Notes under the pieces: model-generated
Database searches by the model: none
The model's input: only the letters and a program-made list of their open reading frames with translations
Told to the model about the DNA's origin: nothing
Position numbers and translations under genes: made by a program
Shown here: one piece after another, positions 1 through 7,433 of the stretch
How the letters are laid out: the number at the start of each line of letters is the position of its first letter
How positions within the stretch are numbered: position 1 is the stretch's first letter
Assembly: GCA_016703785.1 (NCBI GenBank)
Contig: JADJBM010000032.1
Location: forward strand, 62,001-126,000
DNA: 64,000 nucleotides
DNA from: Betaproteobacteria bacterium
Lineage (GTDB): Bacteria > Pseudomonadota > Gammaproteobacteria > Burkholderiales > Rhodocyclaceae
Reading direction: 5' to 3'

Positions 1-96
1 ATTTGTTCGTCAATCATTATCCTTGGCTCATCTGGTGAGCCGGTACCCGCATGAGAATGGGATCACCGACCTAGTCAGTGATTTATAAGTTACAAT

Positions 97-423
97 ATGT
101 CCCATTCCATCGAGCACTACCGCGATGCCGGCGGCCGAGTGCCTTTCCAGGCATGGATCGACGGCCTAAAGGACAAGGCAACGAAGGCGCGAATCGCGTT
201 TCGCCTGGCCAAGGTGGCGGCCGGCAATTTCGGCGACTGCAAGCCGTGCCGCGACGGGGTTTGGGAACTGCGCGAGGATTTCGGACCGGGCTACCGCATC
301 TACTACGCTCGCAGCGGCAAGACCATCGTCCTGCTGCTCTGCGGCGGCGACAAGCGGAGCCAGCAAGCCGACATCGAGCGCGCCGTCGCCTGCTGGAAGG
401 ATTACCAACGGAGAAAAGCATAA
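97..423 (+). CDS. RelE/ParE-superfamily toxin (HigB/Gp49-like addiction module killer)
   Basis: A 108-residue basic protein that resembles the phage Gp49/HigB-like branch of the RelE/ParE toxin fold. Members of this family usually act as ribosome-dependent mRNA interferases neutralised by an adjacent antitoxin. The diagnostic part is the central strand region, with WELREDFGPGYRIYY at about residues 48-62 followed by a hydrophobic strand and GGDKRSQQADIERA. The ATG at 97 is chosen because the family N-terminus (IEHYRDAGG) begins directly after it; no good Shine-Dalgarno is visible. The stop codon overlaps the start of the next gene by one base (TAATG), so the two are translationally coupled. 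The toxin-first order is typical of higBA-type modules. The substrate is inferred from the family only. Confidence 0.85.
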   Translation: MSHSIEHYRDAGGRVPFQAWIDGLKDKATKARIAFRLAKVAAGNFGDCKPCRDGVWELREDFGPGYRIYYARSGKTIVLLLCGGDKRSQQADIERAVACWKDYQRRKA

Positions 424-758
424 TGAAACGACGCGCACCTGCCGCTTCAGTCTCGCACGAGGAATGGGTCATCGACGCCCTTCGCTCCGACCCGGAATTC
501 GCGGTCGAATACCTCAAGCAGGCCATGGAAGGCATGAACGATCCGGAAGGCCGGGGCGCGGCACTGCTCGCGCTGCGCCAGATCGCCGAATCCTTCGGCG
601 GCGTGGCCAAGATCGCCGCGGCGGCCGGCGTGCAGCGCGAAAGCCTCTATCGCGCGCTCTCGCCGAAGGGCAACCCTACGCTGAACACGCTGCTCGCAGT
701 GCTGAAATCCGTCGGCATGCGGCTTTCTGTGGAACCGGATCGCAAGGCCCACGCCTGA
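423..758 (+). CDS. HigA-like antitoxin with HTH domain (addiction module antidote protein)
   Basis: A 111-residue partner of the preceding toxin. It has an acidic, helical N-terminal half (about residues 10-45) and a helix-turn-helix core near residues 62-95, with AKIAAAAGVQRESLYRALS followed by NPTLNTLLAVLKSVG. That is the pattern of HTH antidotes that bind both the toxin and their own operator. The frame is open further upstream (from 78), but that extension lies out of frame over the toxin gene. The ATG at 423, overlapping the toxin stop, is therefore the sensible start. Autoregulation is expected from the family; no operator was confidently seen in the short upstream stretch available (1-96). 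Confidence 0.85.
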   Translation: MKRRAPAASVSHEEWVIDALRSDPEFAVEYLKQAMEGMNDPEGRGAALLALRQIAESFGGVAKIAAAAGVQRESLYRALSPKGNPTLNTLLAVLKSVGMRLSVEPDRKAHA

Positions 759-779
759 CCCAACCCGAACACCCGCGCC

Positions 780-1175
780 GAAAAGCACCAGGCCTCACCC
801 AACCATCCGTTCGTCGCATTCCACCTGGAAGGCATGCGCTGCGTCATCCACCGCCTGCACGAGCACGGCAACCGCATCGTCGGCATACTGCTCTTCGAGA
901 GCACGATACGGCGTGCGCTGGACCGCAAGGAAATCAACGCCCGCCAGTACACCATCCTTTCACAGCTGCTCGACAAAGGCGCCACCGGCCTCGATGAAGT
1001 GCGGCACAGCCCGTGGTATCAAAGCCTGTACCTCAAGCTCAACGACAAGACACGGCAGCGCAACCTGAACCGGCTGCGTGAAATGGAGCTGCTGTTCCTG
1101 GATGAAAGCAACCGGCTTTGGCCGGGCTTTGCACGGCCAAAGAACATCAAGCCTGTCGGCAGGAAGGGCGCCTGA
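780..1175 (+). pseudogene. Remnant of a larger protein, copy A (possible C-terminal part of a Fic-family protein)
   Basis: An open frame runs from the antitoxin stop with no credible start; the first ATG is at 834. It encodes HPFVAFHLEGM, a helical stretch ending DRKEINARQYTILSQLL, and a winged-helix-like tail ending with a stop at 1175. The style resembles the region after the catalytic loop of Fic/DUF4172 proteins, but the Fic HPFxxGNGR motif is absent, so at most this is a C-terminal relic. The Fic assignment is tentative. The segment from 921 onward is repeated at 2372-2660, and the 25-bp dispersed motif starts 11 bases after the stop. It probably has no function of its own. Confidence 0.45.
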
Positions 1176-1210
1176 GCTGCAACGGAAAGTCAGTCTCCGC
1201 AATACGGCGG
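921..1210 (+). repeat. Direct repeat copy A (about 290 bp, partner at 2372-2660)
   Basis: This stretch aligns collinearly, with scattered substitutions and one single-base length difference, to 2372-2660. The repeat covers the 3' end of the possible Fic remnant plus the 25-bp dispersed motif. The roughly 1.45-kb period encloses the Phd/ParE module and the orphan HigA gene. The two copies have diverged, so the duplication is not recent. Confidence 0.85.
1186..1210 (+). repeat. 25-bp dispersed bipartite motif, copy 1
   Basis: AAAGTCAGTC, 7 nt, TACGGCGG. It lies between the stop of remnant copy A and the promoter of the Phd/ParE module. Confidence 0.8.
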
Positions 1211-1221
1211 TCGTCCATCTC

Positions 1222-1250
1222 TTGCGGCATGACCGAATACGGACTATATT
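1222..1250 (+). promoter_or_regulatory. Sigma-70-type promoter of the Phd/ParE module
   Basis: TTGCGG at 1222-1227 and TATATT at 1245-1250 are separated by 17 bp, about 25 bases upstream of the antitoxin start. The -10 element lies inside the inverted repeat at 1239-1258, as expected for an autorepressed toxin-antitoxin promoter. Assigned by inspection only. Confidence 0.6.
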
Positions 1251-1258
1251 CAGTCCGT
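1239..1258. promoter_or_regulatory. Probable antitoxin operator (inverted repeat)
   Basis: Perfect 7-bp arms, ACGGACT and AGTCCGT, separated by 6 bp and centred on the predicted -10 element. Phd/YefM-type antitoxins usually bind palindromes of this size to repress their own operon. The role is inferred. Confidence 0.6.
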
Positions 1259-1273
1259 CGGCAAGGAGGCCCC

Positions 1274-1549
1274 ATGAAATACACCACCCGCATCAAGCCC
1301 ATCAGCTACGTGAAGTCCAACGCGGCGGAGATCATCCGCGAGCTTGCCGAGCGGCGCGAGCCCCTGGTCATCACCCAGAACGGCGAAGCCAGGGCGGTCT
1401 TGCAGGACGTCGCCACTTACGATGAGACGCAGGAGACGATGGCGCTGCTCAAGATCCTCGCCCTGGGCACCCGGCAGGTCGAGGAAGGCAAGGTCGTGCC
1501 GGCCTCGCAGGCCGTCAAGCGCTTGCGCGGCAGGAAGGCGCGGGGCTGA
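1274..1549 (+). CDS. Phd/YefM-family antitoxin
   Basis: A 91-residue protein with the typical Phd/YefM N-terminal DNA-binding and dimerisation fold: KPISYVKSNAAEIIREL, then EPLVITQNGEARAVLQD at about residues 30-46. The C-terminal tail (residues 60-91) is charged, helical and basic, and presumably wraps the toxin. An excellent Shine-Dalgarno (AAGGAGG, 1262-1268) fixes the ATG at 1274 and rules out the longer open frame. Its TGA overlaps the toxin ATG by one base. Expression is probably autorepressed through the inverted repeat over the promoter. The unit is bracketed by two direct copies of the 25-bp motif (1186-1210 and 1880-1904). Confidence 0.9.
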   Translation: MKYTTRIKPISYVKSNAAEIIRELAERREPLVITQNGEARAVLQDVATYDETQETMALLKILALGTRQVEEGKVVPASQAVKRLRGRKARG

Positions 1550-1875
1550 TGCGTTTCGAGGTCTTCCTCACCGAAGACGCCGCGCGCGACCTCGAGGAAA
1601 TCCACGGCTACATCGCAACGCACGACGCCCCCGCCAAGGCCGAATACGTCCTCGACAGGATCGAGGAAGTCATCGAAAGCCTGGCGACCTTTCCCGAGCG
1701 CGGCGCCTTCCCGCGCGAATTCCACGCCCTCGGCATCCGCGAATATCGCGAAACCCGCTTCAAGCCCTACCGCGTGATCTACCGGATCATGGGGAAGCGG
1801 ATCTATATCTACCTGATTGCCGACGGGCGGCGCGACATGCAAACGCTGCTGGAGCGCCGGCTGCTGGGCGCCTGA
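1549..1875 (+). CDS. RelE/ParE-family toxin
   Basis: A 108-residue ParE/RelE-fold toxin. Landmarks are EDAARDLEEIHGYIATHD (residues about 9-26), the conserved FPERGAFPREFHALGIREYR segment (about 45-64) and the core strand KPYRVIYRIMGKRIYIYLIADGRR ending with LLERRLL. ParE members poison DNA gyrase and RelE members cleave mRNA. The sequence does not settle which applies, although the PERG and YRVIYRI pattern is closer to ParE. It is translationally coupled to the upstream Phd/YefM antitoxin (TGATG overlap). The stop is followed five bases later by motif copy 2. Confidence 0.88.
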   Translation: MRFEVFLTEDAARDLEEIHGYIATHDAPAKAEYVLDRIEEVIESLATFPERGAFPREFHALGIREYRETRFKPYRVIYRIMGKRIYIYLIADGRRDMQTLLERRLLGA

Positions 1876-1879
1876 GGGA

Positions 1880-1904
1880 AAAGTCAGTCTCCACAACACG
1901 GCGG
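1880..1904 (+). repeat. 25-bp dispersed bipartite motif, copy 2
   Basis: AAAGTCAGTC, 7 nt, CACGGCGG. It begins 5 bases after the ParE-like toxin stop codon. Confidence 0.8.
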
Positions 1905-1978
1905 CAGCGGTTCATCGGCACTCACCACCAGTACGACGCGATCGACGCGCAGACGATATAGGCAAGCGAGGCATTCAC

Positions 1979-2338
1979 ATGGATATCAAACCCATCCGCA
2001 ACAAACGCGACTACGAGGCGGCGCTCGGTGAAATCGGGCGCCTGATGACGGCCAAGCGCAGCACTCCGGAAGGCGATCGGCTGGACATCCTGGTCACGCT
2101 GGTCGAAGCCTACGAGGCGAAACATTTTCCGCTCGACTTTCCCGATCCAGTGGAGGCCATCAAGTTCGTCATGGAACAGCGCAATCTCGCCGTCAAGGAC
2201 TTGGTGCCTTATATCGGCCAACCCAACCGGGTGTATGAGGTGCTCAACCACAAGCGCCCACTGACCATGGCCATGGCCTGGAAGCTGCACAAGGGGCTGG
2301 GCATCCCTGCCGAATCCCTGATCAAGCAGGCCGCGTGA
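1979..2338 (+). CDS. Orphan HigA-type antitoxin (COG5499-like)
   Basis: A 119-residue protein resembling HigA antitoxins of the COG5499 type. The N-terminal half (IKPIRNKRDYEAALGEIGRL) binds toxin in known systems. The C-terminal HTH spans about residues 65-110 (VKDLVPYIGQPNRVYEVLN, then LTMAMAWKLHKGLGIP). The cognate HigB usually lies directly upstream; here only about 100 bp separate it from the preceding ParE-like gene, and no toxin frame is visible. It therefore appears to be an orphan or anti-addiction antitoxin, or the survivor of a decayed pair. The start at 1979 is chosen by the conserved MDIKPIRN-like beginning. Confidence 0.8.
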   Translation: MDIKPIRNKRDYEAALGEIGRLMTAKRSTPEGDRLDILVTLVEAYEAKHFPLDFPDPVEAIKFVMEQRNLAVKDLVPYIGQPNRVYEVLNHKRPLTMAMAWKLHKGLGIPAESLIKQAA

Positions 2339-2371
2339 TCGAGGCGACGCTGCTGCATCCGGCGAGCGTTC

Positions 2372-2660
2372 GACCGCAAGGAAATCAACGCCCGCCAGTA
2401 CACCATCCTTTCGCAGCTGCTCGACAAGGGGCCCACCGGCCTCGAAGAAGTGCGGCACAGCCAGTGGTATCAAAGCCTGTACCTCAAGCTCAACGACAAG
2501 ACGCGGCAGCACGACCTGAACCGGCTACGTGAAATGGAGCTGCTGTTCCTGGATGAAAGTAACCAGCTTTGGCCAGGCTTTGCGCGACCTAGGAACATCA
2601 AGCCTGTCGGCAGGAAAGGCGCCAGAGCAAAAACAGAAGTCAGTCTCTGTAATGCGGCGA
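2372..2660 (+). repeat. Direct repeat copy B (about 290 bp, partner at 921-1210)
   Basis: Collinear with 921-1210, including the 25-bp motif at its right end. Both copies start abruptly at the GACCGCAAGG junction, which marks the left breakpoint of the duplication. Confidence 0.85.
2636..2660 (+). repeat. 25-bp dispersed bipartite motif, copy 3 (degenerate)
   Basis: GAAGTCAGTC, 7 nt, TGCGGCGA. This is the weakest of the nine listed copies and lies at the right end of direct repeat B. Confidence 0.65.
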
Positions 2661-2668
2661 CTATGCTT

Positions 2669-3391
2669 TCACGAAGAAAACGCGTTTCCGTCGAAGGGCT
2701 TGGTAAAACGGCATTTCGGAAAAGCTGAACATCCATAGAATTGAGAGCCAGCTTTTTCACCTGCCTTTACTGTTCTGAGGGAAAGTGGGCTTCCACATTT
2801 CGGGCATGTAGTACTGCTCGAATGGCGCTTTTCTAGGGAATCGAGATGCGCCCGTCTCGTCTCAAGCGATTTCAGCAAACCCTTGGGCATCATGCCCGTC
2901 TTGATGGCCTCAACATAGGTCTTGACCTCCTCATCCGAGAACAGTTCTGCCGTCCTTTTCTTGATATAGGTTGAATAGCCTTGCGTCATCACGTTATCCG
3001 GCATCGGTGTTTTGAACTCGCATTCACCGATGAAAAAGACAATGGAGAAAAGCTTGTCGTGGGGTACGTCTAAGAACTCGGAGAGTATCTTCGTATGGCG
3101 AAAATTCTGGCGCAGTGGATTCTGAAACTTGAATTTTCGACCACCTGGTAATGATTGCGTCCATTCGGCCTGATTTTCGCTGCCGAATATCCAGCCCGCC
3201 ATATTCTTTGTCTCAACGACAAATATCCCGTAGCGGGAAACTATGACATGGTCGATCTGCGTTGTGCCGTTCGTCGTCGGGATAGTGACATTGTTGATGT
3301 CTAAGTAGATTTCGGCGTCAAAAAATAATTTTTTCCCCGCCGTCATGACCAACTCGCCCATGAAGCCTTTAACTAGAGATCTAAAAGTCAT
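2669..3391 (-). CDS. NERD-domain nuclease-like protein with C-terminal topoisomerase-type zinc ribbon
   Basis: A 240-residue protein. Residues about 10-125 form a NERD domain, with the nuclease-like core GTTQIDHVIVSRYGIFVVETKN (D...ExK pattern) followed by GWIFGSENQAEW and FQNPLRQNFRH. The C-terminus (about 190-235) is a four-cysteine zinc ribbon of the topoisomerase type, with CPKCGSPLSLR and FYGCSAFPKCRFT. NERD proteins are thought to act on nucleic acid and are common in accessory and defence regions. The gene is visibly more AT-rich than its surroundings, suggesting transfer. It lies 23 bp downstream of the DUF2075 gene on the same strand, so the two are probably co-transcribed. The enzymatic role is inferred from the family only. 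Confidence 0.8.
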   Translation of the reverse strand: MTFRSLVKGFMGELVMTAGKKLFFDAEIYLDINNVTIPTTNGTTQIDHVIVSRYGIFVVETKNMAGWIFGSENQAEWTQSLPGGRKFKFQNPLRQNFRHTKILSEFLDVPHDKLFSIVFFIGECEFKTPMPDNVMTQGYSTYIKKRTAELFSDEEVKTYVEAIKTGMMPKGLLKSLETRRAHLDSLEKRHSSSTTCPKCGSPLSLRTVKAGEKAGSQFYGCSAFPKCRFTKPFDGNAFSS

Positions 3392-3414
3392 ATTAACGGG
3401 ACGGCGCCAACAAA

Positions 3415-5423
3415 TCAGTGCAGCACTGGGATGCCCAGTTCATTGAGATATTGAAAAGTAGAGTCGTAAAACTCTGGCAAACGAGTCGGATCGCTTGGGT
3501 CACCTTCTGGAACAAATATGATCATTCCTTGACGTGCGCGCGTCAGTAACACCCGGTAAGCATTACGAAGATAACGTCGATTATCTGCGTTTGCGATACT
3601 GCACCATCTGGCGCCACGGAAATCGTGAAAGTTCCAGCCTGAACCGTTAAAACGCATATCACCGTCCCAGGTCACACATACCCAGTCAAGCTCCAAACCT
3701 TGCACTTGAAATTCGGTGGCGGCATCTTCAAGGTAGAAGCTCGAACGCGTATCTTCTCTGTCATTGAGAAACCAATGCACAGGATTCACTTCAACTCGGA
3801 TATCAATAGCATGGGGTTTGAGGCGTTGCGCTTTTGATGATGCCATCAAACCAAATCGCTCTGAGCCCCTTGCGCGGCTGCGAACCCACGCCTTGGCCTG
3901 CTTCAAATCCCGGGTGATAAAGATTGGATACTTGTTAGAGAGCTGCTCAAACACTGCACGAGCGGCTTCTTTTTCGCAATCGATTAGCGCTTTAACGAAG
4001 TCTGATACGTTTTCAGACCGAAAAGATCGCATTGAGACTGCAAGATGCAAATTGTCATCGAAGTATGTATTTCGTCGCTGACGTACTACTTCCAAAGCTT
4101 TACCAGCTGCATATTCACTGTCGGTTAGTCTCGATGAGATATACACATGCCAATCCGGGAATCTTAGGTTGACAGCTTCAAGCCAAGCATCTATCCCGGC
4201 TTCACCTGTGTTGATCTCCTGACCGCCACCGACGAGACAAAGCACAATCGCCCAGTCTTTATGGCGATCCATGCATGAGATCAGAAACTCCGGTTCCGAT
4301 TGTAAAAACCCGTCATGATTTTTTTGCGGCGCATAAAATTCGCCGTTTGCTTTTGCGTCCACGCACGCTGAGCTTCATCGAAGATGACAACATGATCTAT
4401 CGGCGGTCCTGAATCGATCAAAGCTTCATCACGGAAGTGGTGAACATTCTGGATGAAAGCTTTGACACTTTCAGCAACCCTCCCCTTCCGGATGCGGACT
4501 CCCTGACTTCTTTGTCTTACAACCTCGTCACGCGTTAGAGCCTCGCGGAGGACCGCAACAAGGGGACCATTACCGGAAAGATAGACAGCATGTGTGGGTA
4601 GGTTCTTTTCTATACGATGAGTAGCAACGTTTAATCCGACAAGAGTTTTTCCGGCACCAGGTACTCCAGTAACGAAGCATATTGTTTTGCGCCCCTTCTC
4701 TCTCGCCTCGTCCACCAACTCCTCGATGCGATTTGAAGTAACACGCAAATTCAAAGCTCCAGCGTCATATCGCGCAATAGCTTCAACTGAATGTTGCGCA
4801 TAAAGAGCACGTGCGGCTTCGACGATAGTTGGCGTTGGGTAATATGGAGCGCTTAACCAACGATAGTCATCAAGCTTTTCCCCAGTAACAGTTTGTAGGG
4901 CAAGATGGATCGCCTCACGAAACCCTGCAGAATGAACCATCACTGGTTGATATACATTGTCCTCATCAGCATGGAATTTGAAATGCGCTGATTTTTTTGT
5001 TCCAGTTGCCACCAGAATTGGCACGATCGACGCCGTGTGGCTTGCCTCGTGAAAATTCTTCAAATCCAAGGCGTAATCCCATACTTGGTCGATGGCCCCT
5101 CGGTCGAATGACTTTTCTCCCACCTTAAACTCGACCACGAATACTATCGGCCCAATTAGGAGTACCACATCAATTCGTCGTCCCATGCGGGGGATGTTGA
5201 ACTCAAAGAAGATAGAACCGCTCAAACCAGCAAGCTGTGCTTGCAAAAGGCCGATCTGAACCAACCAAGCATCTTTTTGTGAAGGAAGGTCTGCAAAAGT
5301 GCTATTGGTTACCAAACGCCCAATAACGGCATCTGGCTGAGTGTCTATAAACTCGGCGATCGACGCCCCATACCATGCTCGTGATAGCTGGGGTGCTATC
5401 TGCGTTGGATTTAACGCCGGCAT
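3415..5423 (-). pseudogene. DUF2075 helicase/ATPase-like protein, frame broken at an A7 tract
   Basis: The two halves read as one DUF2075 (Schlafen/UvrD-like P-loop) protein of about 670 residues. The N-terminal half (5423 down to about 4326) has a restriction-endonuclease-like N-terminal region, a Walker A (GVPGAGKT) and a Walker B (VVIFDEAQRAW). The C-terminal half resumes in another frame with QSEPEFLISCMDRHKDW, LVGGGQEINTGEAG and the helicase-like end RVLLTRARQGM. The frames switch at seven Ts on the plus strand (4319-4325). Either one A was lost from an A8 tract, or a -1 slip on A-AAA-AAA yields the full protein. It is AT-rich compared with the flanking core genes and sits upstream of the NERD gene. 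Defence or DNA repair is a guess from context. Confidence 0.8.
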
Positions 5424-5460
5424 TTGTGGTGGTTTAAAAGAAACCTCGCTATGACGTACG

Positions 5461-5488
5461 ATTCTAGCAGCGGAAGGTCCAGAAACAA
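5461..5488 (-). promoter_or_regulatory. Weak candidate promoter for the DUF2075-NERD pair
   Basis: On the minus strand, TTGTTT and TAGAAT with a 16-bp spacer end about 40 bases before the DUF2075 start. The -10 fits well and the -35 poorly. It overlaps the atp terminator region. Confidence 0.3.
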
Positions 5489-5510
5489 AAAGGCAGCCGA
5501 AGCTGCCTTT
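5489..5510 (-). terminator. Rho-independent terminator of the atp operon
   Basis: A 9-bp perfect stem, AAAGGCAGC with GCTGCCTTT, closed by a 4-base loop. On the minus strand it is followed by a T-rich run, 23 bases after the atpC stop. A T-rich run also follows on the plus strand, so it may work in both directions. Confidence 0.8.
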
Positions 5511-5532
5511 TCTTTTTTGCTTTTGCCCCTGC

Positions 5533-5952
5533 TCAGTGCCGCTTGCGCAGTTTCTGGATCGCGGCGAGCTGGGCGATGGCTTCGGCCAGTTCGGCCTGGG
5601 CCTTGGCGTACTCGAGTTGCGAGGTTTTGTTCTGCAGGGCTTCCTCGGCCTTCTTCTTGGCGTCGAGGGCCTTGGCCTCGTCGAGGTCCTTGCCGCGGAT
5701 GGCGGTATCGGCCAGCACGGTGACGAGGTTGGGCTGCACTTCGAGCATGCCGCCGGCGACGAAGACGAGCTCTTCGGTGCCTTCCTGCGTCTTGACGCGC
5801 ACGACGCCCGGCTTGATGCGGGTGAGCAGCGGCGTGTGGCCGGGCATGATGCCCAGCTCGCCGGCTTCGCCCGGGAGAACGACGAACTCCGCCAGTCCGG
5901 AGAAGATGGATTCTTCTGCGCTGACGATGTCGACGTGAACTGTCATTGCCAT
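5533..5952 (-). CDS. atpC: ATP synthase F1 subunit epsilon
   Basis: A 139-residue epsilon subunit of the central stalk. The N-terminal beta sandwich is clear (VDIVSAEESIFSGLAEFVVLPGEAGELGIMP with GHTPLL, residues about 6-45). The C-terminal helical hairpin (about 90-139) can inhibit ATP hydrolysis in this family. It is the last gene of the operon, followed by a terminator. The 76-bp gap to atpD holds a strong hairpin repeat (5991-6014), which may tune the output of epsilon relative to beta. Confidence 0.96.
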   Translation of the reverse strand: MAMTVHVDIVSAEESIFSGLAEFVVLPGEAGELGIMPGHTPLLTRIKPGVVRVKTQEGTEELVFVAGGMLEVQPNLVTVLADTAIRGKDLDEAKALDAKKKAEEALQNKTSQLEYAKAQAELAEAIAQLAAIQKLRKRH

Positions 5953-5990
5953 GGTTACCTTTCCCTATTTCCCTCTTTCCCTCTCCCCTG

Positions 5991-6014
5991 CCCTCTCCCG
6001 CTTGCGGGAGAGGG
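5991..6014. repeat. Intergenic hairpin repeat between atpD and atpC
   Basis: A perfect 11-bp inverted repeat, CCCTCTCCCGC and GCGGGAGAGGG, separated by TT. Pyrimidine-rich hairpins of this form are common dispersed intergenic repeats in proteobacteria. It has no T-run, so it is more likely an mRNA-stabilising or REP-like element than a terminator. Confidence 0.6.
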
Positions 6015-6028
6015 GGAAGAGCAGGTCC

Positions 6029-7408
6029 TTATTGCAGCGTCTTGGCTTTCTCGAAGGCTTCGTCGATGGTGCCGACCATGTAGAAGGCCTGCTCGGGCAG
6101 GGCGTCGCACTCGCCGTCGACGATCATCTTGAAGCCGCGGATGGTTTCCTTGAGCGAGACGTACTTGCCGGGGGAACCGGTGAACACTTCGGCAACGAAG
6201 AAGGGCTGCGAGAGGAAGCGCTGGATCTTGCGGGCGCGGCCGACGACGAGCTTGTCTTCCGGCGCCAGTTCGTCCATGCCGAGAATGGCGATGATGTCGC
6301 GCAGTTCCTTGTAGCGCTGCAGCACCTGCTGCACGGCGCGGGCCGTGGCGTAGTGCTCCTCGCCGACGACGTTCGGGTCGACCTGGCGGCTGGTGGAATC
6401 GAGCGGATCCACCGCGGGGTAGATGCCCAGCGAGGCGATGTCGCGCGAGAGCACGACGGTGGCGTCGAGGTGGCCGAAAGTGGTGGCCGGCGACGGGTCG
6501 GTCAAGTCGTCGGCAGGCACATACACGGCCTGGATCGAGGTGATGGAGCCGGTCTTGGTGGAGGTGATGCGCTCCTGCAGGCGGCCCATTTCCTCGGCCA
6601 GCGTCGGCTGGTAGCCCACGGCGGAGGGCATGCGGCCGAGCAGCGCGGACACTTCGGTGCCAGCCAGGGTGAAGCGGTAGATGTTGTCCACGAAGAACAG
6701 CACGTCGCGGCCTTCGTCGCGGAAGTGCTCGGCCATGGTGAGGCCGGTCAGCGCCACGCGCAGGCGGTTGCCGGGGGGCTCGTTCATCTGGCCGTACACC
6801 AGGGCGACCTTGTCGAGCACGCTGGAGTCCTTCATCTCGTGGTAGAAGTCGTTGCCCTCGCGGGTGCGCTCGCCGACGCCGGCGAACACGGAGTAGCCGG
6901 AGTGTTCGATGGCGATGTTGCGGATGAGCTCCATCATGTTGACCGTCTTGCCGACGCCGGCGCCGCCGAACAGGCCGACCTTGCCGCCCTTGGCGAACGG
7001 GCAGACGAGGTCAATCACCTTGATGCCGGTCTCGAGCAGTTCCTGGCTGGGGGCCAGTTCGTCGAAGGCCGGGGCTTTCTGGTGGATGGAGCGGCGGTCT
7101 TCCGTGCCAATGGCGCCGGCCTCGTCGATCGGGCGGCCGAGCACGTCCATGATGCGGCCGAGGGTGGCCTTGCCGACGGGCACCGAGATCGGCTTGCCGG
7201 TGTTGCTCACCTGCATGCCGCGGCGCAGGCCCTCGGAGGAGCCGAGCGCGATGGTGCGCACGACGCCGTCGCCCAGCTGCTGCTGCACTTCCAGGGTCAG
7301 CTCGGAGCCTTCCATGGTGAGTGCGTCATAGACCTTCGGCATCTCTTCGCGCTTGAACTGGACGTCCACCACGGCGCCGATGCATTGTACGATCGTTCCT
7401 TGACTCAT
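6029..7408 (-). CDS. atpD: ATP synthase F1 subunit beta
   Basis: The 459-residue catalytic beta subunit. It carries the P-loop GGAGVGKT near residue 150, the catalytic segment GERTREGNDFY, and the DELSEED-region equivalent MDELAPEDK. It binds and converts ADP and phosphate to ATP in the F1 hexamer with alpha. The ATG at 7408 (MSQGTIVQ) is chosen over an upstream in-frame Met because it matches the family N-terminus and leaves a 25-bp gap after atpG. It is intact, unlike atpA in the same operon. Confidence 0.97.
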   Translation of the reverse strand: MSQGTIVQCIGAVVDVQFKREEMPKVYDALTMEGSELTLEVQQQLGDGVVRTIALGSSEGLRRGMQVSNTGKPISVPVGKATLGRIMDVLGRPIDEAGAIGTEDRRSIHQKAPAFDELAPSQELLETGIKVIDLVCPFAKGGKVGLFGGAGVGKTVNMMELIRNIAIEHSGYSVFAGVGERTREGNDFYHEMKDSSVLDKVALVYGQMNEPPGNRLRVALTGLTMAEHFRDEGRDVLFFVDNIYRFTLAGTEVSALLGRMPSAVGYQPTLAEEMGRLQERITSTKTGSITSIQAVYVPADDLTDPSPATTFGHLDATVVLSRDIASLGIYPAVDPLDSTSRQVDPNVVGEEHYATARAVQQVLQRYKELRDIIAILGMDELAPEDKLVVGRARKIQRFLSQPFFVAEVFTGSPGKYVSLKETIRGFKMIVDGECDALPEQAFYMVGTIDEAFEKAKTLQ

Positions 7409-7433
7409 CGTATTTCCCCAAACAATAAATGCG

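Larger units (their letters stand above)
2369..2668 (+). pseudogene. Remnant of a larger protein, copy B (possible Fic C-terminal fragment)
   Basis: A second copy of the gene end seen at 921-1175. It is in frame from FDRKEINARQYTILSQLL through WPGFARP to GRKGA, and no start codon belongs to it. The stop codon of copy A is replaced here by AGA, so the frame reads on through motif copy 3 and into sequence antisense to the 3' end of the NERD gene; the extra residues are unlikely to be meaningful. The upstream junction lies about 33 bases after the HigA stop. This looks like duplication debris rather than an active gene. Confidence 0.45.

Noticed and set aside
78..758. Longer 226-codon version of the HigA-like antitoxin
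   Set aside because: The upstream part overlaps the toxin gene in another frame and has no family similarity; the ATG at 423 fits the coupled arrangement.
2450..2728. A 92-codon gene downstream of the orphan HigA
   Set aside because: It is the tail of remnant copy B reading through a lost stop and into DNA antisense to the NERD gene; it has no start or ribosome site of its own.
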